Origin: Bradyrhizobium sp. CER78
Lineage (GTDB): Bacteria; Pseudomonadota; Alphaproteobacteria; Rhizobiales; Xanthobacteraceae
Reading direction: 5' to 3'
Length of the DNA: 64,000 nt
NCBI RefSeq assembly: GCF_029846235.1
Contig: NZ_JARVWP010000003.1
Coordinates: 1 to 64,000 of the forward strand
The notes under the pieces are model-generated. The model was not told the origin of the DNA. It did not search any database and saw only the letters and a list, made by a program, of their open reading frames with translations. A program made the position numbers and the translations under genes. Of the stretch, positions 53,503-62,013 are shown piece after piece (the stretch's first letter is position 1; every line of letters starts with the position of its first letter).

Positions 53503-53550
53503 AATACGAGAGTTTATCGCATTTTACAAATACGAGGACTTCTCGCATTT
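53503..53550. promoter_or_regulatory. Twin TetR-type operator repeats
   Basis: Two 22-base repeats (53503-53524 and 53529-53550), 18 of 22 bases the same, each with ends AATACGAG and TCGCATTT forming an imperfect palindrome. Centre-to-centre distance 26 bases. Located between the TetR start (53471) and the DUF1772 start (53563); the second ends 12 bases before the ATG, overlapping the likely ribosome-site region. TTGACG at 53492-53497 may be the -35 of the plus promoter. Binding by the neighbouring TetR is inferred. Confidence 0.75.
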
Positions 53551-53562
53551 AGAGGTGGAACG

Positions 53563-54048
53563 ATGCGCAATATCCTGACCTCGGGCTTGCTGTGGTTTTC
53601 CGCGCTCGGCTGCGGCCTGCTTGCCGGGCTCTATTTCGCTTTCTCGACGTTCGTGATGACCGCGCTCGGCCGCATCGATCAGGCCGCCGGCATCTCGGCG
53701 ATGAATGCGATCAATGTCGACATCGTACGTTCGCTGTTCATGCCGGTCTTCCTCGGCACCACGCTGTCCTGCGCCGTACTGGCCGTGCTCGGTGCGCTCA
53801 GATGGCAGGAGCCGGGCGCCATTGCGATGATCTGCGGCGGCGGCCTCTACGTCCTCGGCATGTTCGTCGTCACCGCCGTATTCAACGTGCCGCTGAACGA
53901 CCAGCTTGCGTCGATGGATCCCGCCAGCACCGCGACTGCGCCGGTCTGGGCGCGCTATCTGGTCGACTGGACCTTCTGGAACCACGTGCGGACCATCGCT
54001 TCGCTCGCGGCGACCGCGCTGCTCATCGTCGCCATCGCCGCGCGCTGA
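53563..54048 (+). CDS. DUF1772 (anthrone oxygenase-like) membrane protein
   Basis: 161 residues, four membrane helices. MRNILTSGLLWFSALGCGLLAGLYFAFSTFVMTALGRI is a typical start; V-F-N-V-P-L-N-D-Q-L and W-x-x-Y-L-V-D-W-T-F-W-N-H-V-R-T are the conserved DUF1772 features. Members include anthrone oxygenases, but most are uncharacterised. AGAGGTGG gives a good ribosome site at 53563. Likely controlled by the divergent TetR. Confidence 0.88.
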   Translation: MRNILTSGLLWFSALGCGLLAGLYFAFSTFVMTALGRIDQAAGISAMNAINVDIVRSLFMPVFLGTTLSCAVLAVLGALRWQEPGAIAMICGGGLYVLGMFVVTAVFNVPLNDQLASMDPASTATAPVWARYLVDWTFWNHVRTIASLAATALLIVAIAAR

Positions 54049-54162
54049 TCGGATCGGAGAAGCAAGCTCAACGTGCCGAGGCTGCGCTACGACCCCGGCA
54101 CCAAGACCACCTCGTTCATCGCGGAATGACATCAAGGGGGCGGGGCCCCGGCCGGGAATCAC

Positions 54163-54184
54163 GGCGCGGCCGTAACGCCGCGCC
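54163..54184 (+). terminator. Hairpin downstream of the DUF1772 gene
   Basis: Perfect 8-base inverted repeat GGCGCGGC/GCCGCGCC around a 6-base loop, 114 bases after the stop. No T-tract, so an uncertain terminator. Confidence 0.4.
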
Positions 54185-54323
54185 ATTGGTCCATCCCGGC
54201 CGCCCTGCGCCGAGAACGGGACAACCGGGACAGCCCTGCATTACCCTGGGACGCCGGCAAACCCTTGCATTGCAGCGGCTTACCGTCTTGGGCTAAAGTT
54301 TCGCCGAAGGCCCATTTGGTTCT

Positions 54324-54351
54324 TTGCAAGCCCGAAAGGCTTTGTTATACG
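54324..54351 (+). promoter_or_regulatory. Probable promoter of tRNA-Asn
   Basis: TTGCAA (54324-54329), 16 bases, TATACG (54346-54351), 31 bases before the mature tRNA start. Matches sigma-70 type elements and spacing roughly. Confidence 0.5.
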
Positions 54352-54382
54352 CTGCCCGCTCGCGAACACTTTGTTCGCCTAT

Positions 54383-54457
54383 TCCTCGGTAGCTCAGCGG
54401 TAGAGCATTCGACTGTTAATCGAATGGTCGCTGGTTCGAATCCAGCCCGGGGAGCCA
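54383..54457 (+). tRNA. tRNA-Asn (anticodon GTT)
   Basis: 75 bases including CCA. Acceptor TCCTCGG/CCGGGGA (one G-U), anticodon stem TTCGA/TCGAA with loop CTGTTAA giving GTT, T arm with TTCGAAT, discriminator G. Confidence 0.97.
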
Positions 54458-54590
54458 GCTTTGCTGGCCCACCAACATCGCCATCGACGATCACAAGCAC
54501 GTGGTCCGCAACACGCGAACCAAAAGCGTCGTCAAATCGACTCAATAACTGTCGACACTTCGTCGTGCCGGGTCTTGAGAGGTGATTCTG

Positions 54591-54770
54591 ATGGCCATTA
54601 ACCTGATCGACCTGTCGATGCCGCAGCCGACGCTTGTTCCGCATGATGCTCCCGTCATCAGCGACGATGAGTGTGTCCGCAGGCTGGCGAGGGCGGTTGA
54701 GGAACATGATTCCGAGCATCTCGATGAAGTGGCCCGGCTGATCGGCCGGCTTGCGGTCACGATCGAATAG
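54591..54770 (+). CDS. Small hypothetical protein
   Basis: 59 residues, MAINLIDLSMPQPTLVP, then a helical charged region DECVRRLARAVEEHDSEHLDEV. GAGAGGTG precedes the ATG at 54591. No signal or membrane segment. Unknown function. It lies 133 bases after tRNA-Asn and 123 before pcm. Confidence 0.55.
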   Translation: MAINLIDLSMPQPTLVPHDAPVISDDECVRRLARAVEEHDSEHLDEVARLIGRLAVTIE

Positions 54771-54893
54771 AGAGCCCTCCCGGGAGCATCCCGCACGCCA
54801 ACGGCGTGTTGCGTTTTGGCGGAGCTTGTTCCAAAAGATGGCCCTGTTCTAGCTTCTCCAGCGGCAATGCCGCGACTTGCAGGGTCCCCGCCA

Positions 54894-55559
54894 ATGACCG
54901 GTTTTTCGACCGCGCGCCAGTACATGGTCGATGGTCAGGTGCGTCCGAGTGACGTGACCGATGATCGTATTCTCGAAGCCATGCTGACCGTGCCGCGCGA
55001 AGTGTTCGTGCCGGCCAGCAAGCAGGCGCTCGCCTATCTGGACCTCGACCTCGATGTCGCCGAGGGCGGCGCCGCCAGGCGCTGCCTGATCACGCCGGCG
55101 CTGCTCGCCAGGATGCTGCAGGCCGCCGAGATCAAGGCCACCGACCGCATTCTGGTCGTCGGCTGTGCAACCGGTTACGCCGCCGCGATCGTGGCGCGCT
55201 TTGCCGCGCAGATCAGCGCCACCGAGAGCGATCCGGCGCTTGCCGCGAAAGCGACCGCAGCGTTGGCCCAGCTCGGGATCCAGAATGTGACCGTCAAGAC
55301 CGGAGCTTCCGCGGACGGCGACGCCGCGGGCGCGCCATATGACGTCATCGTCCTCAATGGTGCGACCGAGATCCTCCCGACCGGGCTTTTTGCCCAGCTC
55401 AAGGAGGGAGGGCGACTGGTCGGGGTGTTTGGCCTGACGCCGCCGCCGCGCGCCACCCTCGTGACGCACTCCCACGGGGATTTCGGACATCGCGAGCTGT
55501 TCGACGCCACCGCCCCGGTGCTGCCCGGACTGGAACGGCTTCCCGCCTTCGTCTTCTGA
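54894..55559 (+). CDS. pcm: Protein-L-isoaspartate O-methyltransferase family protein
   Basis: 221 residues. Rossmann-fold SAM methyltransferase (PCMT) that normally repairs isoaspartate by methylation. The motif I region reads ILVVGCATGYAAAIVARF, a variant of the usual V-G-x-G-x-G. N-terminal ARQYMVDGQVRPSDVTDDR and the PREVFVP region match the family, and the final VLPGLERLPAFVF is typical of the alphaproteobacterial branch. Start ATG 54894. Next gene tolC, 201 bases on. The altered SAM motif leaves catalytic activity uncertain. Confidence 0.85.
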   Translation: MTGFSTARQYMVDGQVRPSDVTDDRILEAMLTVPREVFVPASKQALAYLDLDLDVAEGGAARRCLITPALLARMLQAAEIKATDRILVVGCATGYAAAIVARFAAQISATESDPALAAKATAALAQLGIQNVTVKTGASADGDAAGAPYDVIVLNGATEILPTGLFAQLKEGGRLVGVFGLTPPPRATLVTHSHGDFGHRELFDATAPVLPGLERLPAFVF

Positions 55560-55760
55560 CCGACCGCTACGGCGCTGCGCCACCTTATAAAATCCCGTTC
55601 TGAATCAGAAGTGTGGCCCGTTTGCCCCATGTGAAGAGTTTCCACCATGTTCCGTTGCGGGGTAGTTCCGTTGCCCTTAGCTGCGGACTAAGGTGAGGCG
55701 GGACTCACTTCGTCTGAAGCGACCGCCGGAACTGACTTGCGTGTGGAGACGGCGACTACA

Positions 55761-57161
55761 ATGATTGGATTACCGGGGATGCGAGGGGTGAAGGCTATCA
55801 CCGCGGCTGCGACTGCCGCCCTTCTGTTGGCGGAGCTGGGCCCAGTGCCTGCGCTCGCCGAAACTATCGAGTCCGCGCTGGTGCGGTCCTACCAGAACAA
55901 TCCCCAGCTGAACGCACAACGTGCACAGGTGCGGTCGATCGACGAAAACGTTCCGCAGGCACTCTCGGGTTACCGTCCGAAGGTCTCGCTGACCGCAACG
56001 GCCGGCGGACAATACACCGATGAGCAGTTGACGGCGGGAAGCGCGCCCGTGTCGGGTGTGAGCCGGCAGCGCACCGTTGGCATCACCGCCAGCCAGTCGC
56101 TGTTCAATGCGCAGAACGGGCCGAAGGTGCGCCAGGCTGAAAGCCAGGTGTCGTCGGCACGTGAGGGTTTGCGCGTGCTCGAGCAGTCGGTGCTCCTGAG
56201 CGCGGCCACGATCTATATGGACTATCTCCGCGACGCGGCGATCGTCGAAGTCCAGCGCAGCAACACGCGCGTGCTGGAACAGACGCTGAAGCAGACCCAG
56301 GACCGCTTCAATGTCGGCGAGGTGACCCGCACGGACGTCGCGCAGTCCGAGGCCCAGCTCGCGGCCGGCAGAACCCAGCAGCTCACCGCGGAATCGAATC
56401 TGACGACGACGCGATCGAACTACCGCCGCATCATCGGCGTCGAGCCGCAGAATCCCGCGCCGGGCTCGCCGGTCGACCGGTTCCTGCCGTCGTCGCTCTC
56501 GGCTGCTGTCGAACTCAGTCTAACCCAGAATCCGAACGTCACCGCCGCGATGTACGGCGTCGACGTCAACTTCCTGCAGACCAAGGTTGCCGAAGGCGCG
56601 CTGTTGCCGACGGTTGGGCTGCAGGCGTCGGTCAGCCAGGGCTACGAAACGCAGTTGACCGTGTACCGTCTCTTCAACGCCTCGGTCGGCGTTCAACTGT
56701 CGCTGCCGATCTACCAGGGCGGCGCTGAATACTCGCTGATCCGCCAGTCCAAGGAATCGCTGGCGCAGCAGCGCCTGGTGCTGGACCAGACCAGGGATCA
56801 GGCGCGTGCCAACGTCGTCACCGCCTGGGGTCAGCTCGTCGCCGGCAAGTCGCAGGTGGCATCGGCGCAGGCGCAGGTGACCGCGTCCGAAATCGCGCTG
56901 AACGGCGTGCGCGAAGAGGCCAAGGCCGGCCAGCGCACCACGCTCGACGTGCTCAACGCGCAGCAGGCGCTCGTCAACGCGCGCAATGCGCTGGTCACGG
57001 CACAGCACGACCGCGTCGTCGCTTCTTACAACGTGCTGAATTATATCGGCCGCTTGTCGCCGCAGGTCATGGGTCTTTCGACCAACATCTATGATCCTAG
57101 CGTGCACTACCAGCAGGTTCGTGACAATTGGGCCGGCGTTCGTACACCTGACGGCCGCTAA
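55761..57161 (+). CDS. tolC: TolC family outer-membrane channel protein
   Basis: 466 residues. The signal peptide (KAITAAATAALLLAELGP then ALA|ET) is followed by two outer-membrane efflux repeats: ESALVRSYQNNPQLNAQRAQ and AAVELSLTQNPNVTAAMYG, each with the long coiled-coil hairpin helices. Residues DRFNVGEVTRTDVAQSEAQL and AGQRTTLDVLNAQQALVNAR are the conserved hairpin turns. It serves as the channel for type I secretion and RND/ABC exporters. ATG at 55761 (MIGLPGMRGVK); 55779 is also possible. A hairpin at 57196-57226 follows. Confidence 0.92.
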   Translation: MIGLPGMRGVKAITAAATAALLLAELGPVPALAETIESALVRSYQNNPQLNAQRAQVRSIDENVPQALSGYRPKVSLTATAGGQYTDEQLTAGSAPVSGVSRQRTVGITASQSLFNAQNGPKVRQAESQVSSAREGLRVLEQSVLLSAATIYMDYLRDAAIVEVQRSNTRVLEQTLKQTQDRFNVGEVTRTDVAQSEAQLAAGRTQQLTAESNLTTTRSNYRRIIGVEPQNPAPGSPVDRFLPSSLSAAVELSLTQNPNVTAAMYGVDVNFLQTKVAEGALLPTVGLQASVSQGYETQLTVYRLFNASVGVQLSLPIYQGGAEYSLIRQSKESLAQQRLVLDQTRDQARANVVTAWGQLVAGKSQVASAQAQVTASEIALNGVREEAKAGQRTTLDVLNAQQALVNARNALVTAQHDRVVASYNVLNYIGRLSPQVMGLSTNIYDPSVHYQQVRDNWAGVRTPDGR

Positions 57162-57195
57162 ACACCTTCACTTCATCATCGCTTGTCGCGCCATG

Positions 57196-57226
57196 TTTGT
57201 GGTTCTGAGTTAATCAGGACCACAAA
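57196..57226 (+). terminator. Strong hairpin downstream of tolC
   Basis: TTTGTGGTTCTGA (57196-57208), 5-base loop, TCAGGACCACAAA (57214-57226): a 13-pair stem with one G-U pair. It begins 35 bases after the tolC stop. It is followed by GC-rich rather than T-rich DNA, so it may be a Rho-assisted terminator or an RNA stabiliser. Confidence 0.65.
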
Positions 57227-57307
57227 CGGGCGCGTTTGCTTGCAATCGATAATTGGCCTGACATACCGTTTTGTCGGGCAGCAAGGCGATTCGCGGCGAG
57301 CCGGCGT

Positions 57308-57345
57308 AGCGTGATGACAGGTGCGACGCCACCTGTGATCACGCT
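57308..57345. repeat. 16-bp inverted repeat upstream of popZ
   Basis: Arms of 16 bases from AGCGTGAT to ATCACGCT with one mismatch and a 6-base loop. It is the longest hairpin in the window and lies 151 bases before the popZ start. Together with the tolC hairpin it fills the 335-base spacer. Could be a leader structure, an operator, or a small RNA; no gene is recognised around it. Confidence 0.65.
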
Positions 57346-57496
57346 GCATTGGGCGACACGAGGCTTGCAGGATGGCCTCGGGCGGGCGTGATCTGGGGAC
57401 AAGTCGGGCGAGAGCAATGAAAATCTCCGCCCGCATCATCGGAACCGGCGAATCCCCTCGGGCTTGATGTAAAATAGTTTCGATGTGGAGTCGGAG

Positions 57497-58243
57497 ATGA
57501 CGCAACCTGCGAAGGTCCAAGAACCCTCGATGGAGGAGATCCTGGCGTCGATCCGTCGCATCATTGCCGACGACGAAGCGAAGCCGGGTGCGGCCGAGAA
57601 GCCGGCGGCTGCTGCGCCACCGCCGCCTCCTAAGGCCGAGCCTGCGCCGCCACCTGCAGCGAAGCCGGCGATGAAGAGCCCGCCGCCTGCAGCGCCTCCG
57701 GCTGCAAAGGCCGCGGCGCCCGCGCCGAAATCACCGGCGCCGGCGCCAGCTGCCGCCGCCAGCAACAGCCAGGACGACATCGATTCACTCCTGGCCAGCC
57801 TGGACGAGGCGACGCCCGCGGCCGAGATCAGGCCGTCGCCGCAGCCCGAGGCCGACGTGTTCGAGCTCACCGACGACATGGCGCTGCCGGAGCCGGCCCC
57901 CGCGCCATCGTTCCGCAAGGTCGAGCCGCAGGACGACGTCGAATTCACGGAGGCCCGCACCCGCGTGCCTGCTCAGGAATCCGTTCGAGAGCCGGTCCGA
58001 GAACCGCCGGCGATCGAAACCGCGCCGATGCAGCAGATCATCTCGGGAACCACGATGCGGGCGGTCGAATCCGCCTTCAACTCGCTGGCCAACACCGTGC
58101 TGAGCAACAATGCTCGGACGCTGGAGGATCTGGTCAAGGAGATGCTGCGGCCGATGCTGAAGTCCTGGCTGGACGACAATCTGCCGGGCCTGGTCGAGCG
58201 GATCGTCAAGGCCGAGATCGAGCGGGTATCTCGCGGTCGATAG
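57497..58243 (+). CDS. popZ: PopZ polar organising protein (DUF2497)
   Basis: 248 residues. N-terminal EPSMEEILASIRRIIADDE is the conserved PopZ helix. The middle (about 30-95) is an Ala/Pro-rich disordered linker, and the C-terminus (about 170-248) has the helical assembly region, RAVESAFNSLANTVLSNN and LEDLVKEMLRPMLKSWLDDNLPGLVERIVKAEIERV. PopZ forms condensates at cell poles that tether ParB-parS and signalling proteins. ATG at 57497 after TCGGAG; GTG at 57485 is an alternative. Sits in the conserved order tolC-popZ-valS. Confidence 0.92.
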   Translation: MTQPAKVQEPSMEEILASIRRIIADDEAKPGAAEKPAAAAPPPPPKAEPAPPPAAKPAMKSPPPAAPPAAKAAAPAPKSPAPAPAAAASNSQDDIDSLLASLDEATPAAEIRPSPQPEADVFELTDDMALPEPAPAPSFRKVEPQDDVEFTEARTRVPAQESVREPVREPPAIETAPMQQIISGTTMRAVESAFNSLANTVLSNNARTLEDLVKEMLRPMLKSWLDDNLPGLVERIVKAEIERVSRGR

Positions 58244-58377
58244 CCGGCCCCGCAAGGGCTTGGCAGCCCCCATTCCGTCCCCAAATGCCCAAAACGCCGT
58301 TTTGACGCGCCAGTCCGGTTGACTTGGTGCGCTCCGGCGGCTTTCTAACCTTTCCCCATGGTCCACAGCGCATTGTC

Positions 58378-61245
58378 ATGATCGAGAAAAACTACCAGCC
58401 CGCCGATATCGAGCACCGCATGGCCCGGATCTGGGAGGAGAGCGGTGCGTTCAAGGCCGGCCGGCCCGAGCGCAAGGACGCCGCGCCCTTCACCATCGTG
58501 ATCCCGCCGCCGAACGTGACCGGCTCGCTGCACATGGGCCACGCGCTCAACAACACGCTGCAGGACATCCTGTGCCGCTTCGAGCGGATGCGCGGCCGCG
58601 ACGTGCTGTGGCAGCCTGGCACGGACCATGCCGGCATCGCCACCCAGATGGTGGTCGAGCGCCAGCTGATGGAACGGCAGGAGCCGGGCCGGCGCGATAT
58701 CGGCCGCGCCAAGTTCCTCGAGCGGGTCTGGCAGTGGAAGGCCGAGAGCGGCGGCACCATCGTCAACCAGCTCAAGCGGCTCGGCGCGTCCTGCGACTGG
58801 TCGCGCGAGCGCTTCACCATGGACGAGGGCCCGTCGCGCGCCGTCGTCAAGGTGTTCGTCGAGCTGCATCGCGATGGCCTGATCTACAAGGACAAGCGCC
58901 TCGTCAATTGGGACCCGAAGCTGCTCACCGCGATCTCCGATCTCGAGGTGCAGCAGGTCGAGGTCAAAGGCCATCTCTGGTATCTGCGCTATCCGATCGA
59001 GGGCCGCAGCTTCAGCCCGGATGATCCGAAGTCGTTCATCGTGGTCGCGACGACGCGTCCCGAGACGATGCTGGGCGACACCGCGGTCGCGGTGCATCCG
59101 GACGACGAGCGCTACACCGACCTGGTCGGCCAGCACGTCATCCTGCCGCTGGTCGGGCGCAAGATTCCGATCGTCGCCGACGACTATTCCGATCCGGAGA
59201 AGGGCTCGGGCGCCGTCAAGGTGACGCCGGCGCACGACTTCAACGACTTCGAGATCGGCAAGCGCCACGGCCTGCCGCAGATCAGCGTGCTCGATCAGGA
59301 GGGCTGTCTCAGCCTCTCCGACAACGAGGACTATCTGCGCGGCCTGCCGATGGGCTCCGACGAGTTCGCCGCCGAGTTCGACAAGATCGAACGCTTCGCC
59401 GCGCGCAAGAAGATCGTCGCAAGGCTGGAGGAGTTCGGCTTCCTCGAGCGGATCGAGCCCAATACCCACATGGTGCCGCATGGCGACCGCTCCGGCGTCG
59501 TGATCGAGCCGTATTTGACCGACCAATGGTATGTCGACGCCAAGACGCTGGCGCAGCCGGCGATGGCGGCGGTGCGCTCGGGCGAAACCACGTTCGTGCC
59601 GAAGAACTGGGAAAAGACCTATTTCGAATGGATGGAGAACATCCAGCCTTGGTGCATCTCGCGCCAGCTCTGGTGGGGCCATCAAATTCCGGCCTGGTAC
59701 GGCCCGGACGGCAAGGTGTTCGTCGCCGAGACTGAGGAAGAGGCGGTCGGCAACGCGCTCGGCTATTACGTCGAGCAGGAGGTCATCACGCCGGAGCAGG
59801 GCCATGACATGGCCACCGACCCCGCCAAGCGCGAGGGCTTCATCACGCGCGATGAGGACGTGCTCGACACTTGGTTCTCGTCGGCGCTGTGGCCGTTCTC
59901 GACGCTGGGCTGGCCGGACGACACGCCGGAGGTCGCGCGCTACTACCCGACCAACACGCTGGTCACCGGCTTCGACATCATCTTCTTCTGGGTCGCCCGC
60001 ATGATGATGATGGGCCTGCATTTCATGAAGCAGGCGCCGTTCTCGACCGTCTACATCCACCGTCTCGTCCGCGACGAGAAGGGTGCCAAGATGTCGAAGT
60101 CGAAAGGCAACGTCATCGATCCGCTCGGCGTGATCGACGAATACGGCGCCGACGCGCTGCGCTTCGCGCTGACCCGCGAGGCGGCGCAGGGCCACGACAT
60201 CCGCCTGTCGCCGCATCTGGTCGAGACCAACCGCAACTTCGCGACCAAGTTCTGGAACGCCTGCCGCTTCGCGGAGATGAACGAGTGCGCCAAGCCGGAC
60301 GGTTTCGATCCGAAGGCCGCCAAGGAAACACTGAACCGCTGGATCGCGCACGAGACCTCGCGCGTCACCCGCGAGGTGACGGAGACGATCGAGGATCATC
60401 GCTTCAACGATGCAGCCGGCGCGATCTACCGTTTCGTCTGGAACGTGTTCTGCGACTGGTATCTCGAGCTCGCCAAGCCGGTGCTGATGGGCGAGGAGGG
60501 CGCGGCCAAGGCCGAGACCCGCGCCATGATCGCCTGGGCGCGTGACGAGATCCTCAAGCTGCTGCACCCGTTCATGCCCTTCATCACCGAGGAGCTGTGG
60601 GCCGTGACCGCAAAGCGCGACGGCCTGCTGGTGCTGGCCTCCTGGCCGCGCAAGTCGGGCGTCACTGGCGAGCAGCTGGCGGCGATCGCGACCGCAGGGC
60701 CAATGGTCGACCCGATCATTCCCCCGGTCATTGCCGCGCTCGACGCGGACGAGTTCAGCGATCCCGCCGCTGAGGCCGAGATCGGCTGGGTGGTCGATCT
60801 CGTCACTGCGATGCGGTCGGTGAAGGCGGAGATGAATATCCCGCCGTCGACGCTGACGCCGCTGGTGATCGTGACGACATCTGACGAGACGCGCGATCGC
60901 GCACAGCGCTGGAACGACACCATTAAGCGTCTCGCGCGCTTGTCGGAGATCTCGTTCGCGGACGCTGCGCCGGAAGGCGCCATGCAGCTTTTGGTGCGCG
61001 GCGAGGTCGTGGCACTTCCGCTGAAGGGCGTGATCGATCTCGCGGCCGAACGGGCGCGGCTGGAGAAGGAGCTCGGCAAGGCCGACGCCGACATCAAGCG
61101 GGTCGACGCCAAACTCTCCAACGAGAAGTTCGTCGCCAACGCGCCGGAAGAACTCGTCGAGGAAGAGAAGGAAAAGCGCGCGGCGGCTCAGGAGCGCCGG
61201 GCCAAGATCCTCGAGGCGATCGAGCGGCTGAAGAAGGCGTCGTAG
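58378..61245 (+). CDS. valS: Valyl-tRNA synthetase
   Basis: 955 residues, class I aminoacyl-tRNA synthetase with an editing domain. The HIGH motif is HMGH at 52-55 in PPPNVTGSLHMGHALN, and KMSKS lies at 571-575 (KGAKMSKSKGNVIDP). The C-terminal coiled-coil (ERARLEKELGKADADIKRVD) is present. The ATG at 58378 gives MIEKNYQPADIEHRMARIW, the family start; the frame open back to 58324 is unlike it. In the conserved neighbourhood with popZ and tolC. Confidence 0.97.
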   Translation: MIEKNYQPADIEHRMARIWEESGAFKAGRPERKDAAPFTIVIPPPNVTGSLHMGHALNNTLQDILCRFERMRGRDVLWQPGTDHAGIATQMVVERQLMERQEPGRRDIGRAKFLERVWQWKAESGGTIVNQLKRLGASCDWSRERFTMDEGPSRAVVKVFVELHRDGLIYKDKRLVNWDPKLLTAISDLEVQQVEVKGHLWYLRYPIEGRSFSPDDPKSFIVVATTRPETMLGDTAVAVHPDDERYTDLVGQHVILPLVGRKIPIVADDYSDPEKGSGAVKVTPAHDFNDFEIGKRHGLPQISVLDQEGCLSLSDNEDYLRGLPMGSDEFAAEFDKIERFAARKKIVARLEEFGFLERIEPNTHMVPHGDRSGVVIEPYLTDQWYVDAKTLAQPAMAAVRSGETTFVPKNWEKTYFEWMENIQPWCISRQLWWGHQIPAWYGPDGKVFVAETEEEAVGNALGYYVEQEVITPEQGHDMATDPAKREGFITRDEDVLDTWFSSALWPFSTLGWPDDTPEVARYYPTNTLVTGFDIIFFWVARMMMMGLHFMKQAPFSTVYIHRLVRDEKGAKMSKSKGNVIDPLGVIDEYGADALRFALTREAAQGHDIRLSPHLVETNRNFATKFWNACRFAEMNECAKPDGFDPKAAKETLNRWIAHETSRVTREVTETIEDHRFNDAAGAIYRFVWNVFCDWYLELAKPVLMGEEGAAKAETRAMIAWARDEILKLLHPFMPFITEELWAVTAKRDGLLVLASWPRKSGVTGEQLAAIATAGPMVDPIIPPVIAALDADEFSDPAAEAEIGWVVDLVTAMRSVKAEMNIPPSTLTPLVIVTTSDETRDRAQRWNDTIKRLARLSEISFADAAPEGAMQLLVRGEVVALPLKGVIDLAAERARLEKELGKADADIKRVDAKLSNEKFVANAPEELVEEEKEKRAAAQERRAKILEAIERLKKAS

Positions 61246-61275
61246 CGGACGCCGCGATAGGAGACGTCTTGGCGC

Positions 61276-61881
61276 TCAGAACCGCTTGCTGAGGAATTTC
61301 GATCCTCTCAAGCCGTAGCGCCAGGGGAGCTCGACGGCCTTGGTGATGCCGATCCGGATTCCGGTGACGATGTCGGGTTTCTCCAGCCGAGCATGCAGCG
61401 CGATCGGCGGCCGGTCGAGCGGCAATTCGCTGTGCGCGATGGTGATGCCCATCGCCTCGCACAGCTTGCCCGGCCCAGAGCACAATGCGCGCTCGTCCTC
61501 CAGCCCGCGCCGCCGGCGCATCGCGGCGAGCCCATGGGTCGGCTCGATCGCACGGATCAGGACGGCGCTGGCCGAGCCCGCTTCCTCGCACACGAAGTTG
61601 ACGCACCAGTGGATGCCGTAGGAGCGGTAGACATAGGAGAACCCCGGCGGGCCGAACATCACCTGATTGCGCGGGGTCGGGCCATTGAACGAGTGGGCCG
61701 CCGGCTCGGTGTGATGGTAGGCCTCGACCTCGGTGATGATGCCGCCGACGCCGCCGACCAGGAAGGTCGCACCGATCAGGTCGGGCGCGACCTCATGGAC
61801 GCTGCGATCGAAGAATGCGCGTTTCAGGGCCTTGCCGAGGCGCGGCGCGGTCGCACGGGTGAAGCGAGGATTTTGAGCCAT
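61276..61881 (-). CDS. 3-methyladenine DNA glycosylase (AAG/MPG family)
   Basis: 201 residues. Base-excision DNA repair enzyme. Evidence: E-V-E-A-Y ([15 protein letters not shown], the catalytic Glu and conserved His), [18 protein letters not shown] with the intercalating tyrosine and the catalytic water region, and [11 protein letters not shown] near the C-terminal third. The start at 61881 ([13 protein letters not shown]) is family-like; a frame open to 61977 adds unlike residues. Convergent with valS. Confidence 0.93.
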   Translation of the reverse strand: MAQNPRFTRATAPRLGKALKRAFFDRSVHEVAPDLIGATFLVGGVGGIITEVEAYHHTEPAAHSFNGPTPRNQVMFGPPGFSYVYRSYGIHWCVNFVCEEAGSASAVLIRAIEPTHGLAAMRRRRGLEDERALCSGPGKLCEAMGITIAHSELPLDRPPIALHARLEKPDIVTGIRIGITKAVELPWRYGLRGSKFLSKRF

Positions 61882-62013
61882 TTTGAGGTGGGAATCGGCA
61901 TGGAACGGACCGCAACACTGCCAATATCTGGGCTGATCTGCTAGGGTCGCAGCGCGGGTTGCGAGCCGCGCCAACACCGATTAGCTATGGTTTCTCGCGA
62001 CTTGCAGGCACCT

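Larger units (their letters stand above)
54049..54382. other. Intergenic region between DUF1772 gene and tRNA-Asn
   Basis: 334 bases. Contains a terminator-like perfect 8-base hairpin at 54163-54184 (listed) and the tRNA-Asn promoter at 54324-54351. The rest shows no gene. Confidence 0.5.

Noticed and set aside
58345..60567. Minus-strand open frame of 740 codons opposite valS
   Set aside because: Antisense shadow of valS with low-complexity Arg/Ala content and no domains.
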